Source: Jannaschia sp. CCS1
GTDB lineage: Bacteria > Pseudomonadota > Alphaproteobacteria > Rhodobacterales > Rhodobacteraceae
DNA: 64,000 nucleotides
NCBI RefSeq assembly: GCF_000013565.1
Contig: NC_007802.1
Span: forward strand, 1,984,001 to 2,048,000
Direction of reading: 5' to 3'
Shown one piece after another: positions 58,509 to 64,000 of this stretch (position 1 is its first letter; each line of letters begins with the position of its first letter). Position numbers and translations under genes: made by a program. A model generated the notes under the pieces. The model saw nothing but the letters and a program-made list of their open reading frames with translations, had not been told where the DNA came from and did not search any database.

Positions 58509-59812
58509 CACCGTTTGATATCGGCCTAATCGTTCTGGCCGCGATGCTGGTCCTTGTTTTGCTGGGGATGACCGTCTCCATCGCGCTGATGGCGTGCTCG
58601 TTCGTGGGCGTCTGGCTGATCCGGGGATCGCCGGACCTGGCGGCAAACCTTATGGCGCTGGCGGCGTCCGACACGATCTCCAGCTACTTCTTTGGCGTGG
58701 TGCCATTGTTCGTGCTGATGGGATTCCTCGTCTCGGAATCCGGCATGGGGCGCGACGCGTTTGATGTGGCCAACCAGATGTTCCGGCGCATTCGAGGCGG
58801 TCTCGGCGTCGGCACCGTGGGGGCCAACGCGATCTTTGCCGCGATCACGGGCGTGTCTATCGCGTCAGCCGCCGTCTTCACGAAGATCGCCGTGCCACAG
58901 ATGATGCGCAACGGCTATTCTCCGCGCTTTGCCACGGGCGTTGTGGCAGGGTCATCGGTGCTCGGGATGCTGATCCCGCCGTCGCTGCTGCTGATCCTCT
59001 ACGGTATCCTGACAGAGCAAAACATCGGCGATTTGTTTATCGCGGGCATCGGGCCGGGCATCCTGCTGGCGCTGGCATTCGGCATCGGCATCGTCGTGAC
59101 AGCCATCTTCGCGCCGCGGACGTTGGGCAACCCCCAGATCCCGGAGGAGGGCGAAATCTCCCGCGCGAATCTGCTCAGGAAGGGCCTGCCGATTGTGGCC
59201 CTGATCGTGCTGGTTCTGGGCGGGATCTATGGCGGCATCTTCACGCCCGTGGAGGCGGGTGGCATCGGCGCGCTTGGCGCACTGGCGTTGGGCATCATGA
59301 AGCGCACGCTCGGCTTGCGTGCATTGGGCCGGGTGCTGGTCGACACGGGGCTGGTGACGGCGGCGATCTGTTTTCTGATCATCGCCGCCCAGATGTATTC
59401 GCGGATGCTGGCGCTGTCAGGTCTTCCGGCAGGCTTTGGGGCCTTCGTGATTGACGCAGAGCTGGGTCTGACAATGGTCCTGCTCCTTTACATCCTTGTC
59501 GTCATTGCCATGGGCATGATGCTCGACAGCTCATCCATCATGCTGATCCTGGTGCCGTTGATGATGCCTGTCATGGTGGGGTTTGACGTCGATCTGATCT
59601 GGTTCGGGATCGTCACGGTCATCGCCGTGGAAATCGGACTGCTGACCCCGCCGTTCGGGATATCAGTCTACGTCATCAAATCCACACTGGATGATCCCTT
59701 CATCACCCTTGGCGACATCTTCATCGGTGCGGCCCCCTTCGCGCTGGCCATGCTGGCGGTGTTGATGCTGGTCGTCGCCTTCCCGGTCATAGCCACCGGA
59801 TTAATCCCCTGA
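58505..59812 (+). CDS. dctM: TRAP transporter large permease (DctM)
   Basis: A 435-residue polytopic membrane protein of about twelve helices, with the repeat pattern characteristic of DctM: GVSIASAAVFTKIAVPQMM, GIGPGILLALAFGIGIV and IFTPVEAGGIGALGAL. It begins MTPFDIGLIVLAAMLVLV at an ATG overlapping the dctQ stop; a longer in-frame start is antisense-like and rejected. It is the actual transport channel. A cyclase gene follows 11 bases later. Confidence 0.93.
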   Translation: MTPFDIGLIVLAAMLVLVLLGMTVSIALMACSFVGVWLIRGSPDLAANLMALAASDTISSYFFGVVPLFVLMGFLVSESGMGRDAFDVANQMFRRIRGGLGVGTVGANAIFAAITGVSIASAAVFTKIAVPQMMRNGYSPRFATGVVAGSSVLGMLIPPSLLLILYGILTEQNIGDLFIAGIGPGILLALAFGIGIVVTAIFAPRTLGNPQIPEEGEISRANLLRKGLPIVALIVLVLGGIYGGIFTPVEAGGIGALGALALGIMKRTLGLRALGRVLVDTGLVTAAICFLIIAAQMYSRMLALSGLPAGFGAFVIDAELGLTMVLLLYILVVIAMGMMLDSSSIMLILVPLMMPVMVGFDVDLIWFGIVTVIAVEIGLLTPPFGISVYVIKSTLDDPFITLGDIFIGAAPFALAMLAVLMLVVAFPVIATGLIP

Positions 59813-59823
59813 AAGGAGCCGTC

Positions 59824-60606
59824 ATGCCGCGCAGATTTATTGATATTTCGGTCGCGCTGGAGGCAGGCATCGCGTCTGATCCGCCGATCATGTTGCCGCA
59901 GATTGACTACTTCACCCATGCCCAGACGGCAGGGCAGGTGGCGTCCTTTTTTCCCGGCCTGACGGAGGCCGATTTGCCCGGCGGGGAAGGGTGGGCGGTT
60001 GAGACGCTGACGGTCTCGACGCATAACGGCACCCATCTGGACGCGCCTTATCACCATCATTCCACCATGGACGGGGGCAAGCCCTCTGCAACCATTGATG
60101 AAGTGCCGCTGGAGTGGTGCCTGCGCCCCGGCGTCAAGCTGGATTTCCGGCATCTGCCCGACGGTTACATCGTTCAGGCCGAGGAGGTGGAGGCCGAACT
60201 GATCCGCATCGGCCACAATCTGCAACCCCTTGATATCGTGGTGATCAACACGTCTGCCGGTGCCCGGTATGGACAGGAGGATTACCTGAATTCCGGCTGC
60301 GGTATGGGGCGGGAGGCGACGCTTTGGCTGCTGGATCGCGGCGTGCGGGTCACCGGCACCGACGCCTGGTCCTGGGATGCACCCTTTGCCCATACGGCCA
60401 AGCGATGGGAACAGGACCGCGATCCGTCGATCATCTGGGAAGGGCATCGCGCGTCGATGACCACCGGGTATTGCCATATGGAGAAGCTGTCCAACCTCGA
60501 AACCCTTCCCGCGACCGGATTCACGATTTCCTGCTTTCCGATCAAGATCAAGCGCGCCTCAGCCGGGTTCACGCGCGCAGTCGCAATTCTGGAGGATGAG
60601 ACATGA
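59824..60606 (+). CDS. Cyclase / kynurenine-formamidase-like hydrolase
   Basis: A 260-residue metal-dependent hydrolase of the cyclase family (Pfam Cyclase), which includes kynurenine formamidase and isatin hydrolase. The zinc/manganese motif H-x-G-T-H-x-D-x-P-x-H is visible in STHNGTHLDAPYHHH. A further catalytic stretch is IVVINTSAGARYGQ. Its substrate is unknown, but it lies between a TRAP transporter and an FAH-family hydrolase, so the pathway probably opens a ring or amide. GGAG lies before the start, and it overlaps the next gene by ATGA. Confidence 0.88.
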   Translation: MPRRFIDISVALEAGIASDPPIMLPQIDYFTHAQTAGQVASFFPGLTEADLPGGEGWAVETLTVSTHNGTHLDAPYHHHSTMDGGKPSATIDEVPLEWCLRPGVKLDFRHLPDGYIVQAEEVEAELIRIGHNLQPLDIVVINTSAGARYGQEDYLNSGCGMGREATLWLLDRGVRVTGTDAWSWDAPFAHTAKRWEQDRDPSIIWEGHRASMTTGYCHMEKLSNLETLPATGFTISCFPIKIKRASAGFTRAVAILEDET

Positions 60607-61520
60607 AGATCGGTACGATCCACTTTCAGGGCCGGGACAGGTTGGTGGCCCGCCTGGACGATGACCAGGTTCTCGACCTGCTGGAGGCCTCAGGCGGCGA
60701 CGTCCATTTCGTCAACACGGTCGCGATGATTGAAGCGGGACCCGCCGCATTGGACAAAGCGCGTGCGGTGCTGGAGGATCCCCCGACGCGCGCAGTGATC
60801 GCCCTGTCGCAGGCCGAGCACCGCGTGCCGCTGCGCCCCGTGCAGTATCGCGATTGCCTTGTGTTTGAGCAGCATCTGATCAACGGGTTCAAGCAGGCCG
60901 AGAAGATGACGGGGCGCCCCTTCGCCATTCCGCCGGTCTGGTACGAGCAGCCGATCTACTACAAGGGCAATCGGATGTCCTTCATTGGCCACGGCCAGAC
61001 GGTGCGATGGCCCGCCTACTCAGACTATCTGGATCTGGAGCTGGAACTGGCGATCATCATCGGGAAGGAGGGCGCTGATATCCCGCGCGAGACGGCCCAT
61101 GAGCATATCTGGGGCTATACCATCCTTAATGATGTTTCCGCCCGGGATGCGCAGATGCGGGAGATGGCGGGACAGCTGGGGCCTGCAAAGGGCAAGGATT
61201 TTGATACAGGCAATATCCTCGGGCCTTGGATCGTGACCGCCGATGAAGTGTCGCATCCGGCCGTTTTGAACATGGATGTGAGCGTGAACGGTGAGCGGTG
61301 GGGTGGTGGCACGTCCGCCGATATGCAGTTCGATTTCGCGCAGATCATCGCACATATCTCCGCGTCTGAGCGGCTATTTCCCGGTGAAGTGATCGGCTCC
61401 GGCACGGTCGGCACTGGCTGTGGGCTGGAGATCGGCAAGCGGCTCAGCGACGGCGATATGATGGATTTGACGATTGAGAAGATCGGAACCCTGACCAACA
61501 CAATCAAGAAAGGGGCCTGA
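60603..61520 (+). CDS. Fumarylacetoacetate hydrolase family protein
   Basis: A 305-residue enzyme of the FAH superfamily, which hydrolyses or hydrates acylpyruvates, or isomerises ring-cleavage products. Visible is the metal-binding pattern Glu-x-Glu in DLELELAIIIG, Asp in NDVSARDAQMRE, and a further motif FDTGNILGPWIVTADE. It overlaps the cyclase gene and precedes OsmC by one base. Together these suggest catabolism of a ring-opened aromatic or ketoacid. The exact reaction cannot be assigned. Confidence 0.9.
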   Translation: MKIGTIHFQGRDRLVARLDDDQVLDLLEASGGDVHFVNTVAMIEAGPAALDKARAVLEDPPTRAVIALSQAEHRVPLRPVQYRDCLVFEQHLINGFKQAEKMTGRPFAIPPVWYEQPIYYKGNRMSFIGHGQTVRWPAYSDYLDLELELAIIIGKEGADIPRETAHEHIWGYTILNDVSARDAQMREMAGQLGPAKGKDFDTGNILGPWIVTADEVSHPAVLNMDVSVNGERWGGGTSADMQFDFAQIIAHISASERLFPGEVIGSGTVGTGCGLEIGKRLSDGDMMDLTIEKIGTLTNTIKKGA

Positions 61521-61521
61521 C

Positions 61522-62022
61522 ATGGCGCTTACCCCAGATCAGATGCCTGACCGCGCCGAAGTGGTCTTCACCTGCAATGGCAAGGCGGTGGGCAAGATGC
61601 GGAACGAGTTGGACGTGGCCATGGTAAAACCGTTCGAGGAGCGGTTTGCGCTGGCCACGGACGAGGGCGCGTTCCATGGCGGGGATGCGTCCGCGCCGCC
61701 CCCGTTGGCGCTGTTCATCGCGGGATTGACCGGCTGCGTCATGACGCAGATCCGGGCCTTTGCGAAACGCCTGAAGGTCACAGTGACCGACTTGGATGTG
61801 GAATGCCGGGTCGTGTGGGACTGGGCCAAAGCAGGGCCAGTCTACGAGACCGGACCAAAGAGCTTTGAGATCGACATCATCCTGCACAGCCCCGACCCGA
61901 TCGAAGCGCAACAGGCGCTGATCGAAGCGGCGAAGAAGGGGTGTTTTCTGGAGCAGACGCTGGGTCAGGCCAATACGATCCGTCACCGTCTGAAAGTCGG
62001 CGATACGTTCATTGACGCGTGA
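61522..62022 (+). CDS. OsmC family protein
   Basis: A 166-residue OsmC/Ohr-like protein. The two redox Cys are present: one in GLTGCVMTQIR and the second in KKGCFLEQTL. OsmC proteins reduce organic hydroperoxides; some members cluster with catabolic operons and modify thiols or acyl-CoA. It is the last gene of the operon, starting one base after the FAH gene stop. No terminator is clear downstream. About 165 bases of non-coding DNA separate it from the convergent GAF gene. Confidence 0.88.
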   Translation: MALTPDQMPDRAEVVFTCNGKAVGKMRNELDVAMVKPFEERFALATDEGAFHGGDASAPPPLALFIAGLTGCVMTQIRAFAKRLKVTVTDLDVECRVVWDWAKAGPVYETGPKSFEIDIILHSPDPIEAQQALIEAAKKGCFLEQTLGQANTIRHRLKVGDTFIDA

Positions 62023-62188
62023 TCGTTCGCGGTGGGTTTGGGGTGCGTTGACGATGGCGTGCACTCGGACATCAGACGACCAAGTGGGGTCTGATCCATC
62101 GCATCCGGGCAATTCATCCGGCCCTCAATAGGGCCCGGAGTATCAAAGATGGCAGCCGAACAACAGACATCGGATGAGATGCTGGCCA

Positions 62189-62695
62189 TCACGTGACATG
62201 AGCCAAGTCCCGGGCCGTGCGCATGGCCCGTGAGGCAGGACTTGCGAGGGTGTCGCAATAGGTGGCGACGCGGTCAGCCGTGAAATGACCCTCCGCGTCC
62301 AGAAGGTTCACGGTTGCCAGCAATGTGCCCTCCTCGAAAATCGGCAAGTTCATCACCGATGCACAGCCAAGCGATCCGATCAACGCGTGATCCGGGAACA
62401 CCGCCGCGATGTCGGCCAGAGTGTTCGCCACAAAACATTCCTTTTGCGCGTGGACGATATCGAACCAGTCGTTGTGAACGATCGGTTTCGTGCCGGATGT
62501 GGGATAAGCCTTTGGCATGTTGGAATAGGCGCGCCGCGCGATGCCTGCGTCCAGGTCGACGGTCATGACGGTCCACAGGCGCACGGGCATCAGCGTATGG
62601 CTCAGCTGGTAGAGGGCCTCAAGCGCCTCGGCCTCCGATGTTACATTGGACAGGTCCTGGGCGAATGTCGCCTGCGCCGTATCTCGTTGCGTCAT
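62189..62695 (-). CDS. GAF-domain protein
   Basis: A 168-residue cytosolic protein that is a single GAF domain (ARRAYSNMPKAYPTSGTKPI, then GSLGCASVMNLPIFEEGTLL and TVNLLDAEGHF). GAF domains bind small ligands, haem or bilins; the Cys in LGCASVMN is at a position where relatives can bind a chromophore or metal, but this cannot be judged. ATG at 62695 is preferred to a start six codons earlier. It lies 15 bases downstream of the ABC ATPase gene and likely shares its transcript, possibly as a sensor. Confidence 0.78.
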   Translation of the reverse strand: MTQRDTAQATFAQDLSNVTSEAEALEALYQLSHTLMPVRLWTVMTVDLDAGIARRAYSNMPKAYPTSGTKPIVHNDWFDIVHAQKECFVANTLADIAAVFPDHALIGSLGCASVMNLPIFEEGTLLATVNLLDAEGHFTADRVATYCDTLASPASRAMRTARDLAHVT

Positions 62696-62709
62696 GGATG
62701 TCTCCTGTC

Positions 62710-63459
62710 TCAACCGGGACCGCCGCTGGCGGCGTAGAGCGTCTGGGAATACGGATCTTCGAAGCTGCCGTCATGGAGCGCGGTGGACGGCGCGATCTCG
62801 ACAATCCGGCCCTTGTTCATCACCGCCATGCGGTCGCACATGAAGCTGACCACGGGCAGATTATGCGTGACCATCAGGTAGGTCAGCCCGCGCTCCGCCC
62901 GCAGGCGTTTGAGCAGGTTCAGGATTTCGGCCTGCACGCTGACATCAAGCGCGCTGGTGGGCTCGTCCAGCAGCATCACCTCCGGCTCCAGCATCAGCGC
63001 GCGGGCAATGGCGACGCGCTGACGTTGGCCGCCTGACATCTGGTGCGGGTAGCGAAACCGGAAGCGCCCATCAAGGCCGACATCCGAGAGCACCTGTTTG
63101 ACCCGGGTATCCTGATCCTTGACGCCATGGATTGCCAGCGGCTCGGACAGGACCGCATCCACGGTCTTGCGGGGATGGAGAGAGCCGAACGGGTCCTGGA
63201 ACACCATCTGGCATCGCCTGGCCAGTGCGCGGTTGGGCCGATGTGGACCAGGCTGGCCAAGGATCTCCATCGTTCCGGTCCATTCCGGCGCTAGGCCACA
63301 CAGCGCCTTGAGAACAGTGGATTTCCCCGATCCGCTTTCGCCCACCAGCGCGAAACTCTCTCCGCGTGCGACGTCAATCGTGACGCCTTGCACGACTCGC
63401 AGACCGTCGTAGGCGATGTCGAGATCTGCCATCGAAATGGCCGGGCCGGGGACCGTCAT
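62710..63459 (-). CDS. ABC transporter ATP-binding protein (DppF/OppF type)
   Basis: A 249-residue ATPase with Walker A GESGSGKST, Q-loop QMVFQDPFGSLHPR, signature MSGGQRQRVAIARAL, Walker B VMLLDEPTSALD and H-loop YLMVTHNL. The QDPFGSLHPR run is typical of the second ATPase of peptide/nickel importers. ATG overlaps the end of the preceding ATPase gene (ATGA). It drives import of peptides or similar solutes by the permease encoded upstream of the window. Confidence 0.93.
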   Translation of the reverse strand: MTVPGPAISMADLDIAYDGLRVVQGVTIDVARGESFALVGESGSGKSTVLKALCGLAPEWTGTMEILGQPGPHRPNRALARRCQMVFQDPFGSLHPRKTVDAVLSEPLAIHGVKDQDTRVKQVLSDVGLDGRFRFRYPHQMSGGQRQRVAIARALMLEPEVMLLDEPTSALDVSVQAEILNLLKRLRAERGLTYLMVTHNLPVVSFMCDRMAVMNKGRIVEIAPSTALHDGSFEDPYSQTLYAASGGPG

Positions 63460-64000
63460 GTCGTGCGCTCCATCACCGGCAATTCGGCGCGCGTCTCATG
63501 CATCTTGGGTACGGCGGCCAGCAGGCCACGGGTGTAGGGATGCGTGGCCTTATGCAGGTCCTTCGCCGCGCAGGTCTCTACCACACGGCCCGAATTCATC
63601 ACCAGAATCCGGTCGCAATAGCGCGCCACCAGCGGCAGATCATGGCTGATCAGGATCAGTCCCATGCCGTCGCTGTTGATGGTATCGCCGCCCACCAGAT
63701 CATTGATCAGCGCCAGAACATCGCCCTGTACGCTGACATCCAGCGCGCTCGTCGGTTCATCCGCGATCAGCAGGCGCGGACGCGGGATCAGCATCATCGC
63801 AATCATCACGCGCTGGCCCATGCCGCCCGACAGCTCATGGGCATACATGCGCGCCACGCGGTCGGGGTCGTTTATGCGCACGGCCTCCAGCATGTCGTGC
63901 ACGCGGGCCTTCAGGTCCTGGCGGGGCAGGCGTTCGTGGGTGCGCAGCGCCTCGGCGATCTGTGCACCGACAGTCATCACCGGGTTCAGGGAATAGCGCG
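63456..64000 (-). CDS. ABC transporter ATP-binding protein (DppD/OppD type), 5' end outside window
   Basis: The C-terminal 180 or so residues of the partner ATPase. ABC signature ELSGGMGQRVMIAMML, Walker B RLLIADEPTSALD and H-loop LILISHDLPLV are visible; Walker A lies beyond the window's right edge. The frame is still open at base 64000, reading RYSLNPVMTVGAQ. The C-terminus has YTRGLLAAVPKM, the usual OppD tail. It overlaps the second ATPase gene and forms with it one importer. Confidence 0.93.
   Translation of the reverse strand, partial: RYSLNPVMTVGAQIAEALRTHERLPRQDLKARVHDMLEAVRINDPDRVARMYAHELSGGMGQRVMIAMMLIPRPRLLIADEPTSALDVSVQGDVLALINDLVGGDTINSDGMGLILISHDLPLVARYCDRILVMNSGRVVETCAAKDLHKATHPYTRGLLAAVPKMHETRAELPVMERTT

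Overview
The window reads as a chromosomal segment of an alphaproteobacterium, most likely a marine Rhodobacteraceae (Roseobacter-type). The evidence is recA followed by alaS, the trgA-trgB-cysK block known from Rhodobacter, TRAP transporters, high GC in the housekeeping parts, and Rhodobacterales-type small families (TrgA, DUF1330, IalB). All assignments come from reading translated sequence and motifs; no database search was run.

Layout. (1) 1-12,955 is conserved core: recA (5' end outside the window), alaS, a DUF1330 protein, photolyase, a cyclopropane-fatty-acid-synthase-like methyltransferase, trgA-trgB-cysK, a large DUF3772/MscS channel, a free-standing alanyl-tRNA editing protein and a small membrane protein. 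(2) 13,062-13,151 is an intact tRNA-Ser(GGA). A tyrosine integrase follows, and an integrated element appears to run to about 45,310. Its far end carries a copy of the tRNA 3' end plus a second identical 22-base block at exactly the same spacing. Both ends also carry three 12-base-spaced iterons, TTGCTGCACA at the left and mostly that sequence at the right. (3) Inside this roughly 32 kb element lie a DUF3883 nuclease-like gene, a restriction-nuclease/NACHT NTPase, a serine hydrolase, a LysE exporter and an Asp-box repeat protein. Next come a two-gene trypsin-co-occurring-domain plus trypsin/STAND-NTPase conflict system, a polynucleotide-kinase-like gene and an IS110-family (IS1111-like) element with subterminal inverted repeats. 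The rest holds transporters with an Lrp regulator, a TetR operon, a CpxP/CpxR/CpxA-like envelope-stress block, a decayed ccmE, a VOC/azoreductase/LysR block, a methyltransferase and a large secreted LprI-like protein. Most gaps between these one- to three-gene modules carry decayed copies of one interspersed repeat, which gives the region a cassette-like look. (4) 45.3-55.9 kb is accessory chromosome: two YadA-anchor adhesin-like proteins with an IalB-like protein, an orphan membrane protein, a frameshifted glycosyltransferase, a GGDEF-EAL protein coupled to a BLUF blue-light sensor, and a LuxR solo. (5) 56.2-64.0 kb looks core again: a TetR gene with a perfect palindromic operator, then a TRAP transporter with a cyclase, an FAH-family hydrolase and an OsmC protein. 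On the other strand lies the end of a peptide-type ABC transporter operon with a GAF protein.

How the parts work together. The element's left half is best read as a defence island with two NTPase-based systems (Mrr-like nuclease/NACHT and Trypco1/trypsin/STAND) plus nuclease-like and kinase-like genes. Its right half is stress and export functions. The 56-62 kb block is a probable substrate uptake and catabolism operon under its own TetR repressor. The GGDEF-EAL/BLUF pair probably links blue light to cyclic-di-GMP.
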